Assembly (NCBI GenBank): GCA_963827725.1
Contig: CAWHBM010000001.1
Location: 1,302,001-1,366,000 of the forward strand
Origin: VAXT01 sp963827725
Lineage (GTDB): Bacteria; Actinomycetota; Thermoleophilia; Gaiellales; Gaiellaceae
Direction of reading: 5' to 3'
DNA: 64,000 nt
Shown here: positions 1 through 8,396 of the stretch, in pieces
How positions within the stretch are numbered: position 1 is the stretch's first letter
Layout: each line of letters begins with the position of its first letter
The notes under the pieces: generated by a model
Seen by the model: the letters and a program-made list of their open reading frames with translations, nothing else
What the model was told of the DNA's origin: nothing
Database searches by the model: none
Program-made: the position numbers and the translations under genes

Positions 1-2
1 CG

Positions 3-458
3 AATGCCGCCGTCCCCAGCTCCCGTTTCTGCGGCATTCCTGCCCACCGCGAGCTCGCCGAGCGCGAGGCGCGGGGCGAGGAGCTGGAAGCCTCGCAAGT
101 CGTCGGCGGCGTCAGCGACGAAGAGCCTGAGGAGGAAGCCCTCGCCGAGGAGCTGGAAGGCTCTGAACCGCCCGTCGCAGAGGAGCCACCCGTCGAAGAG
201 GCAACCGAAGAGGCCCCACCACCCTCCGAAGAACCCGCCGACGCCGAGCCCGAAGAGTCCTTGCAACAGTCTGTTGCAGAGCCAGATGAGGGGCTCGACG
301 AAGAGGTTGCTCCGGAAGAGGAGCCTGGAGAGGTCGAAGAGGCTGCTGCCGAAGCCGAGGAGCCCGTCGAGCCTCAGGAGGCACCGGTGGAGCCCGAGGT
401 GCCCATCGCCGTCGAGAGCGCGCCTTCCGAGGAGGAAGACGAGCCAAGCGCGGCGTGA
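3..458 (+). CDS. nusA: probable NusA C-terminal fragment (acidic tail); 5' end outside window
   Basis: About 150 codons of the end of a protein cut by the window edge. The first 20 or so codons may be the end of the last KH domain. From roughly codon 25 on, the sequence is an acidic tail rich in Glu, Pro and Ala (for example EEPEEEALAEELEG). No catalytic motif is visible. The NusA call rests mainly on position: it lies immediately before ylxR and infB, the usual nusA-ylxR-infB order, and its TGA stop overlaps the GTG start of ylxR. NusA would bind RNA polymerase and nascent RNA in pausing, termination and antitermination. Any other acid-tailed protein at this locus cannot be excluded. Confidence 0.6.
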   Translation, partial: NAAVPSSRFCGIPAHRELAEREARGEELEASQVVGGVSDEEPEEEALAEELEGSEPPVAEEPPVEEATEEAPPPSEEPADAEPEESLQQSVAEPDEGLDEEVAPEEEPGEVEEAAAEAEEPVEPQEAPVEPEVPIAVESAPSEEEDEPSAA

Positions 459-712
459 GCTCGAACCCCGAGAGGACGTGTGCCGGCTGTGGCCGGAAGG
501 CGCCAAAAGGCGAGCTCATCCGATTCGTAGGGCAGGAGGGAACGCTCACGCCCGGCGCACATGCGCCTGGCCGAGGCGTCTACACCTGCAAGCGTCTCCA
601 GTGCTTCGAGCGCGCCGCCGCAAACCGCGGGTTTGCTCGGGTGCTGCGAACGCCCGTCCGAGTCGATCAGGAGCTCGCTCGTCTCTACACTAGTACGGAG
701 AGAAATGGCTGA
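455..712 (+). CDS. ylxR: YlxR family RNA-binding protein
   Basis: An 85-residue protein of the YlxR (DUF448) family. Residues 7-12 are RTCAGC, followed by the basic GRKAPKGELIRF stretch, then GRGVYTC with a second Cys pair (CKRLQC), and a C-terminal FARVLR. This matches the family in length and order. Family members are small basic RNA-binding proteins; the Bacillus homologue has been reported to act on RNase P. The GTG start overlaps the preceding TGA as GTGA, and the 3' end overlaps infB by 8 nt, so the gene is translationally coupled inside the nusA-infB operon. The assignment is secure; the exact role in this organism is not visible. Confidence 0.9.
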   Translation: MSSNPERTCAGCGRKAPKGELIRFVGQEGTLTPGAHAPGRGVYTCKRLQCFERAAANRGFARVLRTPVRVDQELARLYTSTERNG

Positions 713-2687
713 TTCCAAGGGAAATAACCGTCCGAAGCGCCCGGTGCGGCCGCGACAGGCCCCGGGGGGCCGCAAGCGGCGCGTCGTCATCGATTCCGGC
801 TCACAACGCGGCCGGCAGGACTCGCGACAGACTCGCGGTCGCGAGGAGGCCCGGCCGAAGGCGCCGCCCGGCCCGCAGCCGACCGGCCCGGTGACCGTCA
901 ACTCCGGGGTGACGGTGAAGGACCTCTCGCAGGCACTCGGCATTCCGGCAGCCCAGATCATCAAGGTCCTGATGGGTCTGGGCACGATGGTGACGATCAC
1001 GCAGACCCTCTCAGACGAGGCGGTGGAGCTCATCGCCGTCGAGGTCAAGCGCGAGGTGACGATCAAGCACGTCGCCGACGAAGACGACGTCTCGGAGATC
1101 TACGAGGACGCCGAGGAAGACCTCGTCGCGCGGCCGCCCGTGGTCACGATCATGGGCCACGTCGACCATGGCAAGACGACGCTCCTCGACGCGATTCGCG
1201 AGGCTTCGGTCGTCGAGACCGAGGCGGGCGGGATCACCCAGCACATCGGCGCCTACCAGGCCCAGCACGACGGCCGCAAGATCACGTTCCTCGACACGCC
1301 CGGCCACGAGGCGTTCACGGCGATGCGCGCGCGCGGCGCCGAGGTGACGGACATCGCCGTCTTGGTCGTCGCAGCGGACGACGGCGTCAAGCCGCAGACC
1401 CAGGAGTCGATCGCACACGCGCGCGCGGCCAAGGTGCCGATCGTCGTCGCGGTGAACAAGGTCGACAAGGAGGGCGCGGATCCGACGCGGGTTCGCCAGG
1501 AGCTCGTCAACGAGGATCTCCAGCCCGAGGAGTGGGGCGGCACGATCCAGTACTCGGACGTTTCCGCCAAGGAGAAGCAGAACCTCGACGACCTGCTCGA
1601 GAAAGTCCTGCTCGTGGCGGACGCCGAGCTCGTGCTGACGGCCAACCCGAAGGCCGAGGCCTCCGGGCCGATCATCGAGTCGCGCCTCGACGTCGGCCGC
1701 GGCCCGGTCGCGACGATGCTCGTCCAGCGCGGCACGCTTCGAGTCGGGGACGCAATCGTCGCCGGTGACGCGTGGGGGAAGGTGCGGGCGCTGCACACGT
1801 ATCGCGGGGAGAAGGTGAAGGAGGCTCTCCCGGGCGACCCCGTGGAGATCATCGGCTTCGACAAGCCACCGGCAGCGGGCGAGCACGGCCACGTCGTCGA
1901 GAACGACAGAAAGGCTCGCGACCTCGCCCAGCTTCGGGGAGAGCGGTTCCGGCGAGAGCAGCTCGCGCAGCGCCGAACTTCCGGGGCTTCGCTCGAGAAT
2001 CTCTTCGACCAGATGCAGGAGGGCGCGGTTCAGGATCTCAACCTCGTGATCAAGGCCGACGTCGACGGATCGGTCGAGGCAGCCGTCTCGGAGCTCCAGA
2101 AGATCCAGCATCCGGAGGTGCGCGTGAACGTCATCCACACCGGCGTCGGCGGCATCACGGAGAACGACGTGATGCTGGCCACCGCGTCGACCGCGATGAT
2201 CGTCGGCTTCAACGTTCGGCCGAACGCCGAGGCGCGTGCCTCGGCCGAGCGCGAAGGCGTGGAGATCCGCACCTACGACGTCATCTACCGGCTCACCGAG
2301 GAGATCGAGCAGGCCCTCGTGGGGATGCTGAAGCCCGTCTCGACCGAGGAGACCCTCGGCGAAGCGGAGGTCCGCGCGCTGTTCAAGGTCTCGCGCCTGG
2401 GGACGATCGCCGGGACCATGGTCACGACCGGCGTCGTCCGCCGAGGCGCCAAGGTACGGGTGGTCCGCGACGGCGCGGTCGTCCAGGACAGCACGATCTC
2501 CCAGCTCAAGCGCTTCAAGGACGACGTCCGCGAGGTCGAGGAGGGGTTCGAGTGCGGCATCTTGCTCGACGGCTTCAACGACGTGAAGGAAGGCGACATC
2601 ATCGAGGTCTACGAGGTGCGCCAGATCGAGCGCACCGACCTCTCAGCGCCTCCCGCGGCGACTCCGGCGACACCGGCCGCCACCTAA
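705..2687 (+). CDS. infB: translation initiation factor IF-2
   Basis: A 660-residue GTPase that delivers initiator tRNA to the 30S subunit and promotes subunit joining. The start at ATG 705 has CGGAG five bases upstream and overlaps ylxR by 8 nt. The N-terminus is basic and Arg/Gly/Pro-rich. An IF2_N helical domain follows at about residues 68-118 (TVKDLSQALGIPAAQ). The G domain has G1 GHVDHGKT at 151-158, G3 DTPGHE near 197 and G4 NKVD at 251-254. The C-terminal domains show the expected EGFECG and GDIIEVYE motifs. The basic N-terminal extension is short relative to many actinobacterial IF-2 proteins. In-frame codons upstream of 705 lie inside ylxR and do not look coding. Confidence 0.97.
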   Translation: MADSKGNNRPKRPVRPRQAPGGRKRRVVIDSGSQRGRQDSRQTRGREEARPKAPPGPQPTGPVTVNSGVTVKDLSQALGIPAAQIIKVLMGLGTMVTITQTLSDEAVELIAVEVKREVTIKHVADEDDVSEIYEDAEEDLVARPPVVTIMGHVDHGKTTLLDAIREASVVETEAGGITQHIGAYQAQHDGRKITFLDTPGHEAFTAMRARGAEVTDIAVLVVAADDGVKPQTQESIAHARAAKVPIVVAVNKVDKEGADPTRVRQELVNEDLQPEEWGGTIQYSDVSAKEKQNLDDLLEKVLLVADAELVLTANPKAEASGPIIESRLDVGRGPVATMLVQRGTLRVGDAIVAGDAWGKVRALHTYRGEKVKEALPGDPVEIIGFDKPPAAGEHGHVVENDRKARDLAQLRGERFRREQLAQRRTSGASLENLFDQMQEGAVQDLNLVIKADVDGSVEAAVSELQKIQHPEVRVNVIHTGVGGITENDVMLATASTAMIVGFNVRPNAEARASAEREGVEIRTYDVIYRLTEEIEQALVGMLKPVSTEETLGEAEVRALFKVSRLGTIAGTMVTTGVVRRGAKVRVVRDGAVVQDSTISQLKRFKDDVREVEEGFECGILLDGFNDVKEGDIIEVYEVRQIERTDLSAPPAATPATPAAT

Positions 2688-2702
2688 CCCGGGCTTCGAG
2701 CC

Positions 2703-3002
2703 ATGGGCGCCGGCTATGTGGGCATCCTCTCGGTGGAGCTTCACTTCCCCGAGGCCGGGTCTCTGAAGGGCAAGCGTAAGCACGTCAAGTCTGCGAAGGC
2801 GCAGTTGCAGAACCGTTTCGGAGCCGCAGTCGCCGAGGTCGACCACCACGATCTCTGGCAGCGCGCCGGGCTGACGGTCGCCTGCGTCGCGCGAGAGCAC
2901 AACGAGGTCGAGCAGCTCCTCGAGCAGGCTGTCCGCTACCTGAACGGGCAGGAGTACGAGCTCATGCGAGCCGACAAGGAAATAGTGAGCCCGGATGACT
3001 GA
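2703..3002 (+). CDS. ylxP: YlxP-like DUF503 protein
   Basis: A 99-residue DUF503 protein. It opens with the family pattern (VGILSVELHFPEAGSLKGKR) and carries the central AEVDHHDLWQRA segment and the conserved ending. Members of this family lie between infB and rbfA in many Gram-positive and actinobacterial genomes; their biochemical role is unknown, and a link to ribosome maturation is inferred from position. It starts at ATG 2703, 15 nt after infB, and its TGA lies inside the first codons of rbfA (8 nt overlap), indicating coupled translation. Confidence 0.88.
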   Translation: MGAGYVGILSVELHFPEAGSLKGKRKHVKSAKAQLQNRFGAAVAEVDHHDLWQRAGLTVACVAREHNEVEQLLEQAVRYLNGQEYELMRADKEIVSPDD

Positions 3003-3342
3003 GCGAATGCGACGTGTGAACGAAGCGATCAGGGAGGCGCTGGCGCACGCCGTCGGTGAGCTGAAGGACCCTCGGATCGGCTTCGTGACGGTCACAGGAG
3101 TCGACACGACGCCGGACCTGCGCGAGGCCCGGGTGTACGTGAGCGTGCTCGGGTCGGAGCGCAAGCGGGAGAAGACGCTCGAAGGCCTCGCCTCGGCTCA
3201 CGGCGTCCTGCAGGCACGCATCGCCGATGAGTTCAGAATGAAGCGGACTCCCAAGCTCACGTTCGAATACGATCGTTCCGTCGACTACGGCGTCAGGATC
3301 TCCGAACTCCTCGATGAGCACGCCCCAGACGACCCCAGCTGA
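2995..3342 (+). CDS. rbfA: 30S ribosome-binding factor RbfA
   Basis: A 115-residue protein matching RbfA in length and pattern: N-terminal RMRRVNEAIREALAHAV, then LKDPRIGFVTVTGV, then ARVYVSVLGS, and RMKRTPKLTFEYDRSVDYG near the C-terminus. RbfA is a KH-like fold protein that binds the 16S 5' helix and is needed for late 30S maturation. Its ATG overlaps the end of ylxP and its 3' end overlaps nrnA by 29 nt. The placement after infB is the canonical order. Confidence 0.95.
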   Translation: MTERMRRVNEAIREALAHAVGELKDPRIGFVTVTGVDTTPDLREARVYVSVLGSERKREKTLEGLASAHGVLQARIADEFRMKRTPKLTFEYDRSVDYGVRISELLDEHAPDDPS

Positions 3343-4318
3343 GCTCGCCGCCGTCGCGGAGGCGATTCGCTCCCACGATCGCTTCCTCGTCACGACGCAC
3401 GAGAACCCGGACGGTGACGCTCTCGGCTCGCTCCTGGCCACAAAGCTGGGCCTGGAGGCGCTCGGAAAAGACGTCGTCATGTACCTCTCCGGCGAGACGC
3501 CGCTCCCGCGGGAGTACGCATGGATGCCGCTCGACAACCTGCGGCGATCCCTGCCGGACGATGCGGCCGACCGCGTGCTCCTCGCGCTCGACTGCGCGAG
3601 CGAGAGCAGGCTCGGCCCGGATCCCGAGGTCCTCGCGAGCTCCCCGCTCGTCGTCAACGTCGACCACCACCACGACAACTCGCGCTTCGGAGGGGTCAAC
3701 CTCGTCGTCGCCGACGCGTCCTCGACCGGCGAGATCGTGCGCGACCTCCTGCGCGAGCTCGACGTCGAGCTGACGCCGGACATGGCCGAGGCGATCTACA
3801 TCGCCCTCGTCACCGACACGGGCCGGTTCCAGTACACGAACACGACGCCGAAGGCCCTTCGGCTCGCCGCCGAGCTCGTCGAGGCGGGTGCCGACGTGCA
3901 CAAGGTCTTCCAGGGCGTCTACGAGAGCGTGCAGTTCGCAAAGCTGAAGCTCCTGGCCCGCGCCCTCGAGCGGGCGCAGATCTACGAGGGCGGCCGGCTC
4001 GTGATCTCCTACCTGCTACGCGGGGACTTCGCCGAGGTGGGGGCGGCCGAGCCCTACTCCGAAGGGATCATCGACTACCTGCGCGCGCTCGAGGGTGCAG
4101 ACATGGCCGCACTCATCCGCGAGCCTCCACGGGGAGATGCCCCTGCGCGCCGGGTCAGCCTGCGAGCTTCCGCGGACGAGCTGGACGTGTCCGAGATCGC
4201 CAGGGCTTCCGGCGACGGAGGCGGTCACAGGCAGGCGGCCGGCTTCTCCAGCAGCGACTCGATCGAGGAGATCACGGAGTTCATCCGCCGCGAGTTCGTC
4301 GCCGCACGTGCCTCCTAG
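3314..4318 (+). CDS. nrnA: DHH/DHHA1 phosphoesterase (NrnA-like)
   Basis: A 334-residue DHH-family phosphoesterase. NrnA proteins degrade short RNA oligomers and dephosphorylate 3'-phosphoadenosine 5'-phosphate; many also cleave pApA or c-di-AMP. The DHH domain shows NPDGDALGS at residues 31-39, the VDHHHDN motif near 117 and DTGRFQYTN further on. The DHHA1 domain ends with GGGHRQAAGF at about 302-311. All metal-ligand motifs appear intact. It starts at ATG 3314 inside rbfA and its stop lies just after the GTG start of truB, so the whole block is tightly coupled. There are no transmembrane or CBS segments, which fits NrnA rather than GdpP. Confidence 0.92.
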   Translation: MSTPQTTPAELAAVAEAIRSHDRFLVTTHENPDGDALGSLLATKLGLEALGKDVVMYLSGETPLPREYAWMPLDNLRRSLPDDAADRVLLALDCASESRLGPDPEVLASSPLVVNVDHHHDNSRFGGVNLVVADASSTGEIVRDLLRELDVELTPDMAEAIYIALVTDTGRFQYTNTTPKALRLAAELVEAGADVHKVFQGVYESVQFAKLKLLARALERAQIYEGGRLVISYLLRGDFAEVGAAEPYSEGIIDYLRALEGADMAALIREPPRGDAPARRVSLRASADELDVSEIARASGDGGGHRQAAGFSSSDSIEEITEFIRREFVAARAS

Positions 4319-4967
4319 AGCGCTCACACCAAGCGGGCTCGTCCTCTTCGACAAGCCGGCAGGCCCGTCGTCGTTCGCAATCGTCCGCGAGGTCCGGGAC
4401 CGGACCGGAGCCCGGGCGGGGCACGCGGGGACGCTCGACCCGTTTGCGACCGGGCTGCTCCTCATCGTGCTCGGCGCGTTTACGAAGGAGGCCCAGCGAT
4501 TCGTCGGGGTCACGAAGCGCTACGAGACCACGGTCGACCTCTCCGCCCTCACCTCGACCGGCGATCCCGAGGGCGAGGTGGTCGAGGAGCACGACCCTCT
4601 GTCGGAGGCCGAGCTCGAGGCACGCATCGACGAGCTGCGAGGAGAGGTCGACCTGCGCATTCCGACCGCGTCGGCGGTCAAGATCGGCGGCGAGCGCGCG
4701 TACCGCCTGCATCGGCGCGGGGTGGCGGTGGAGATGCCGATGCGGCGCACGACGGTTCACGCGCTCGACCTGCTCGGCTACGACGACGGTGTCGCCCGCC
4801 TCGCCGTCCACATCAGCTCCGGGGGCTACGTGCGGGCGCTCGCGGAGGCGCTGGGAGGCCACTGCGTGAGGCTGCGCCGGACGCACGTAGGCCCATTCGA
4901 CGTAGAGGACGCCGACCCGGAGCGCATCGTCCCGCCCGACGAGGCTCTCGCGACACTGGAGCAATGA
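4308..4967 (+). CDS. truB: tRNA pseudouridine-55 synthase TruB (short form)
   Basis: A 219-residue protein that converts U55 in the T loop of tRNAs to pseudouridine. The catalytic motif GHAGTLDPFATGLL is present with Asp44 as the expected nucleophile; GLVLFDKPAG near the start and SSGGYVRALAEALG near the end are also family motifs. GTG 4308 is the only well-placed start, overlapping the nrnA stop by 11 nt; longer readings upstream fall inside nrnA and look non-coding. The protein ends soon after the catalytic domain, so the C-terminal PUA-like domain of longer TruB proteins is absent or vestigial. The stop overlaps the ribF ATG as ATGA. Confidence 0.93.
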   Translation: MPPRALTPSGLVLFDKPAGPSSFAIVREVRDRTGARAGHAGTLDPFATGLLLIVLGAFTKEAQRFVGVTKRYETTVDLSALTSTGDPEGEVVEEHDPLSEAELEARIDELRGEVDLRIPTASAVKIGGERAYRLHRRGVAVEMPMRRTTVHALDLLGYDDGVARLAVHISSGGYVRALAEALGGHCVRLRRTHVGPFDVEDADPERIVPPDEALATLEQ

Positions 4968-5831
4968 AGATCGCCCGCTCGCCGCAGGAGCTCGGCGCCG
5001 GCCCGCGGGCTGTTGCGCTCGGCACCTTCGACGGAGTGCATCTGGGCCACCGGCGCGTGATCGAGACTGCGCTCGAAGCTGGGCCCGAGCCGACGGTCGT
5101 CACCTTCGACCCTCACCCCAGGACCGCCTTCGGAAACCGCGTCGAGCTGCTGACGACGCTGGAACGGCGACTGGAGCTCCTCTCCGAGGCCGGCGCCGAG
5201 GCAGCGCTCGTGGTCGAGTTCACGCTGGAGCTCGCGCGGCTGGAGCCGGAGGACTTCGCCGAGAGTGTCCTTCGTCCCATCGGGGCCGAGGTCGTCGTCG
5301 CGGGTGCGGATTTTCGGTTCGGCCACGGCCGCAAAGGTGACCTGGAGCTCCTACGCAGCCTCGGATTCGAAGTGCGCGGAGTGCCGCTGGTCGAGGACGT
5401 CTCGTCGAGCCGGATCCGCGAGCTCGTCCACGCAGGGGACGTCGTGGGCGCGGCGGAGCGCCTCGGTCGGCCTGTCGAAGTCGAGGGGACCGTCGTCGCA
5501 GGCGAGGCGCGAGGCGGGACGCTGGGTTTTCCGACCGCGAATCTCGACGTGCGCCCGGAGCTGCTCGTCCCGGGCAACGGGATCTATGCAGGAGCTGCCG
5601 CAGGACACCGCGCGGCAGTCTCGATCGGCACGAATCCGCACTACGGGGGTACACGAGCGCCGCGTCGAGGCCTACCTCCTCGACTTCTCGGGCGACCTCT
5701 ACGGGCAGCGCCTGGTCGTCGAGCTCTGGCAGCGGCTGCGGGACGAGCAGGCGTTCGACACCGAAAACGACCTGATCCGACAGATCGAGGCCGACGTAGA
5801 ACTGGCTAGACAAGCCGAACAGCCTGCATAA
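4964..5831 (+). CDS. ribF: riboflavin kinase/FAD synthetase RibF, frameshifted by one base
   Basis: RibF phosphorylates riboflavin to FMN and adenylylates FMN to FAD. The nucleotidyltransferase domain has GTFDGVHLGH at 20-29, VTFDPHP, GADFRFGHGRKGD and SSSRIRELV. The kinase domain begins with GGTLGFPTANL. After AVSIGTNPHYG the reading frame breaks: the expected ERRVEAYLLDFSGDLYGQ and EQAFDTENDLIRQI continue one base later. Removing one G from the GGGGG run at 5645-5649 gives a 288-residue protein of normal length. A single inserted base, probably a sequence error, explains this best; a true frameshift mutation is the alternative. Confidence 0.9.
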
Positions 5832-5867
5832 CCGCAAGTTCCGCCTGGTTGCGGAATCTATTTCATC

Positions 5868-6083
5868 GTGAAGGAGAGCGAGAAGCCGCGTCTGGGCTCG
5901 ACCGAGACGGTTCGCTGCCTGTCTTGCGCTGCGCCGTACGCCAAGCCCTCGACCGGCGGGACCGTGCGCGCCAATCCCGGGTGTCCGGAGTGCGGATATG
6001 TCGGGTGGGTACTGGCTTCGAGCCTTACGAAGCTCGAGCCGCGCCACTTCGACGCGGATCACCAGCGGAGCCGTTCCGCGTGA
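5868..6083 (+). CDS. small zinc-ribbon protein
   Basis: A 71-residue protein starting at GTG 5868. Two Cys pairs form a probable zinc ribbon: CLSC at residues 17-20 and CPEC further on, within NPGCPECGYVGW. I recognise the pattern as recurring in small uncharacterised actinobacterial proteins, but no function is known. It lies 37 nt after ribF on the same strand. Its 3' end overlaps the convergent gamma-glutamyltransferase gene by 59 nt, so the last codons (after LEPRHF) are the least certain part. Confidence 0.72.
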   Translation: MKESEKPRLGSTETVRCLSCAAPYAKPSTGGTVRANPGCPECGYVGWVLASSLTKLEPRHFDADHQRSRSA

Positions 6084-7404
6084 CGCCGCTGACCCCGCCG
6101 AAGTAGTGGTGGCGGTCCGGCCACTCGCGCACCTCGAAGCCGGCTGACTCGACTGCGCCGATTGTCTCCGGGCCGAAGCCGGCCTCGACGTGGACGAGCG
6201 ATCCAGCCGGATGGAGGCGTGGGCGATCCACCGCGCCCTGAAGGTCGAGGCCCTCGTCGAGGACGCCGGCAACGACCTGGAGCAGTGCGCTGCGCAAACG
6301 AGTGCCGCCCGCCGCTCCGGCTGCGAGTACGACCCCGCTCTCGTCCAGGGCCAGCGACGGCGCCATCATGCTCGCCATCCGCTCGCCGGGCTCCGGCGTT
6401 CCGATCAGCAAATCGGCCTCGCCGAGCATGCTGTTCAGGTGCAGGTCGAGGCCGGCGACGAAGTCTCCCGAGCCGAGGCCGAGGCTCGTCGTGACCACGC
6501 AGGCGTTGCCGTCGTCGTCCAGGACCGCGAGGTTCGTCGTGCCGTTCTGCGGAGGGATGTCTCCCGCGAGCGCACCGACGAGCGCCAATGCCCGCTCCGG
6601 CTCGCCGAGCCCCCGCAGCTCGGGCAGCGCTGCGAGCGCGGAGGGAAGGTCGGAGAGCCCCGCCCGGGTGCGGAACGTGACGCCGCGAAACTCGAGAGCA
6701 ACCGGTTCGCTCCAGGTTGCCCGATAGCCGCAAAGGTCCTCGTCGGTGACGAGGCCGCCGCGCTCCTCCATCAGCTGGAGAAGCGCTCGCCCGATCGTGC
6801 CCTCGTACGGGCTCCGCGGGCCCTCGGCAGCGAGCGCCTCGAGGACAGGGACGAGCCCGGGCTGACGGAGGAGGTCGCCCTCCTCCAGAAGCGATCCTTC
6901 CGGCGCGTAGATCCGCGCGCCCTCGTTCATCGTCATCACCACCTCGAGCATGCGGAGGCAGGACGCATGCGCTGCGGGCATCGGCACCGCCCCCCGAGCG
7001 AGCCTCAAGGCCGGCTCGACGACTCGTGACCACGGAAGTCGTCCATGCGCGCTCCAGAGGGCGTCGAGACCGGCCGCGACCCCCGGAACCCCGCACGAGC
7101 CGATCCCGACGGCGTAGTGAACGAGCTCGGAGCCGAACGGCACGGCGAGCTCGAGCAGGGTCACGTCGCGCCGCTCGCGCCCCAATCCCGGTATTGCGAT
7201 GAAGAAGTCGAGGTTCGTCGCCCGGCCGCTCGCCGCGTCGAAGTGGATCGCGTGCCCGCCGCCGAGGAGCCCTGTCATCACCGTCTCGGCGACACACGAG
7301 GCGAGGCACGCGGCGGCGGCGGCGTCGGCGGCGCTGCCACCTTCGTCCAGGATCTCCATGCCCGCGTCCGCGGTTGCGGGGTGTCCGGCTGCGATGGCTC
7401 TCAT
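6025..7404 (-). CDS. ggt: gamma-glutamyltransferase family protein
   Basis: A 459-residue N-terminal-nucleophile hydrolase of the gamma-glutamyltransferase family, which cleaves gamma-glutamyl bonds in glutathione and related peptides. The start GGSAADAAAAACLASCV matches the GGT N-terminus. The processing site and nucleophile lie in NGTTNLAVLD, with Thr about 289. Downstream are GSGDFVAGLDLHLNSM, ERMASMMAP and GAAGGTRLRSALLQ. It is shorter than enteric GGT (about 570) and no signal peptide is visible, so it may be cytoplasmic or act on other amides. ATG 7404 is preferred: a TACGCT hexamer lies 6 nt upstream, and the in-frame extension toward 7728 does not resemble the family. Confidence 0.88.
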   Translation of the reverse strand: MRAIAAGHPATADAGMEILDEGGSAADAAAAACLASCVAETVMTGLLGGGHAIHFDAASGRATNLDFFIAIPGLGRERRDVTLLELAVPFGSELVHYAVGIGSCGVPGVAAGLDALWSAHGRLPWSRVVEPALRLARGAVPMPAAHASCLRMLEVVMTMNEGARIYAPEGSLLEEGDLLRQPGLVPVLEALAAEGPRSPYEGTIGRALLQLMEERGGLVTDEDLCGYRATWSEPVALEFRGVTFRTRAGLSDLPSALAALPELRGLGEPERALALVGALAGDIPPQNGTTNLAVLDDDGNACVVTTSLGLGSGDFVAGLDLHLNSMLGEADLLIGTPEPGERMASMMAPSLALDESGVVLAAGAAGGTRLRSALLQVVAGVLDEGLDLQGAVDRPRLHPAGSLVHVEAGFGPETIGAVESAGFEVREWPDRHHYFGGVSGVTRNGSAGDPRRSGAARAS

Positions 7405-7410
7405 GCTCTG

Positions 7411-7416
7411 AGCGTA
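7411..7416 (-). promoter_or_regulatory. -10 element of leaderless ggt promoter
   Basis: TACGCT on the minus strand ends 6 nt before the ggt ATG at 7404. No Shine-Dalgarno sequence lies between, which fits transcription starting at the start codon. No clear -35 is seen. Confidence 0.5.
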
Positions 7417-7427
7417 AACCCGGTCCC

Positions 7428-7433
7428 TATCCT
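7428..7433 (+). promoter_or_regulatory. -10 element of leaderless promoter for the 7441 gene
   Basis: TATCCT lies 7 nt before ATG 7441 with no Shine-Dalgarno sequence. It is divergent from the ggt -10 element, so the 36-nt gap between the two start codons holds two back-to-back start signals. Confidence 0.45.
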
Positions 7434-7440
7434 TGGGTGA

Positions 7441-7896
7441 ATGCGCAGAATCTGGTGGTTCGCGATCGGGGGCGTCGTCGTTCTCGTGGCTCTCGTCGCG
7501 GCGCTTGGCTTTGTCTTCTTCACAAGCGAGGAAAGCGGGGCTACCGGCAACGACGGCGGCTGCCCGCCGGCTGCCTCCACGAAGTCGGCCGGCAACGCTC
7601 AGATCTCCGCTCGTGCGCTCGGCAAGGGCTTCAACCGCGTGATCGTCGTCCAGGTCAAGGACAAACGCAGCGGCGTGCCTCTCCGCGGCGCGACAGTGAA
7701 AGTCCAGGGCTCGATGACCTGCCCTCATTTCATGCCGCTCCTCGACAGACCGCTCCGCGAAGCGTCGAACGGCACCTACCGGGGCGAATACAGCCTGATC
7801 ATGCCGGGCCAGTGGGCGATCAGCATCGTCGTTCGGAGCAAAGAAGGCGAGGCGACGACTTCCGGCCTGCCCCTGACCGTGAAGGCCGCGCGGTAG
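7441..7896 (+). CDS. membrane-anchored protein, possibly YtkA/FixH-like
   Basis: A 151-residue protein with an N-terminal membrane anchor at about residues 5-27 (WWFAIGGVVVLVALVAALGF) and no lipobox. The rest is predicted extracytoplasmic. The pattern VVVQVKDKRSGVPLRGATVKVQG, then NGTYRGEYSLIMPGQWAISIVV, resembles the beta-sandwich of YtkA/FixH-like proteins, which are often linked to copper or respiratory functions. That link is inference; no metal-binding cluster is obvious. It lies between ggt (divergent) and rpsO. Confidence 0.8.
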   Translation: MRRIWWFAIGGVVVLVALVAALGFVFFTSEESGATGNDGGCPPAASTKSAGNAQISARALGKGFNRVIVVQVKDKRSGVPLRGATVKVQGSMTCPHFMPLLDRPLREASNGTYRGEYSLIMPGQWAISIVVRSKEGEATTSGLPLTVKAAR

Positions 7897-7991
7897 TTGC
7901 TACCCTAGGGCGCGACCGCAGTCTCGGCCGTGCGCGGTGCTTCCCGCGGCGGGCTTGGAGTGCGGAGGATTCTCTGACAGAAAGAGGTTGA

Positions 7992-8261
7992 GTGACCCTT
8001 ACCAAGGAAGCAAAGCTGGAGATCATCGGACGCCATGGGCGGACGAAGGAAGACACGGGCTCGCCGGAGGTGCAGATCGCGCTCCTGACCACACGGATCA
8101 ACGAGCTGACGGAGCACCTGCGGGCCCATCCCAAGGACCACTACTCTCGCCGCGGCCTACTCAAGTTGGTCGGCCGGCGCAGGCGGTTCTTGAACTATCT
8201 CCAGAAAAAGAACGTCGAGGGTTACCGAGAATTGATCAAGGAGCTGGGCCTAAGGCGCTAG
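7992..8261 (+). CDS. rpsO: 30S ribosomal protein S15
   Basis: An 89-residue S15, which binds the 16S central domain early in assembly. Diagnostic segments: GSPEVQIALLTTRINELTEHL, HPKDHYSRRGLL, LVGRRRRFLNYL and YRELIKELGLRR. The GTG start at 7992 has AGAGG about 7 nt upstream. The gene is followed by pnp, the conserved rpsO-pnp pair. The 5' region 7897-7991 has no gene; TACCCT near 7905 could be the -10 of a promoter giving an untranslated leader. Confidence 0.97.
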   Translation: MTLTKEAKLEIIGRHGRTKEDTGSPEVQIALLTTRINELTEHLRAHPKDHYSRRGLLKLVGRRRRFLNYLQKKNVEGYRELIKELGLRR

Positions 8262-8282
8262 CTCAGTCCAGCAATCCCCCGT

Positions 8283-8391
8283 GCCAGGTTTTAACCTGGC
8301 TCGGGAACCAAGCTCGGAGGGTGGGAGTTTGAGAGAGCTCCGGCAACGACGGAGCTGCCCCAAACCTCCACTCTCCACGAAGAAGTGGAGG
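8283..8391 (+). promoter_or_regulatory. pnp leader with three consecutive hairpins, the last over the ribosome-binding site
   Basis: The rpsO-pnp gap holds GCCAGGTT/AACCTGGC (8283-8300, 8-bp stem), AGCTCCG/CGGAGCT (8336-8356, 7-bp stem) and CTCCAC/GTGGAG (8373-8390). The 3' arm of the last contains the GTGGAGG ribosome-binding site of pnp. An alternative CCTCCAC arm at 8365-8371 could pair with the same site. In enteric bacteria the pnp leader is the target of PNPase autoregulation; a similar role here is inference. Confidence 0.6.
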
Positions 8392-8396
8392 TAGAG

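Noticed and set aside
374..1066. Minus-strand open frame across ylxR and infB
   Set aside because: Overlaps two well-supported genes and shows no recognisable domain.
3520..4869. Open frame spanning nrnA and truB
   Set aside because: Arg-rich shadow of two well-supported overlapping genes.
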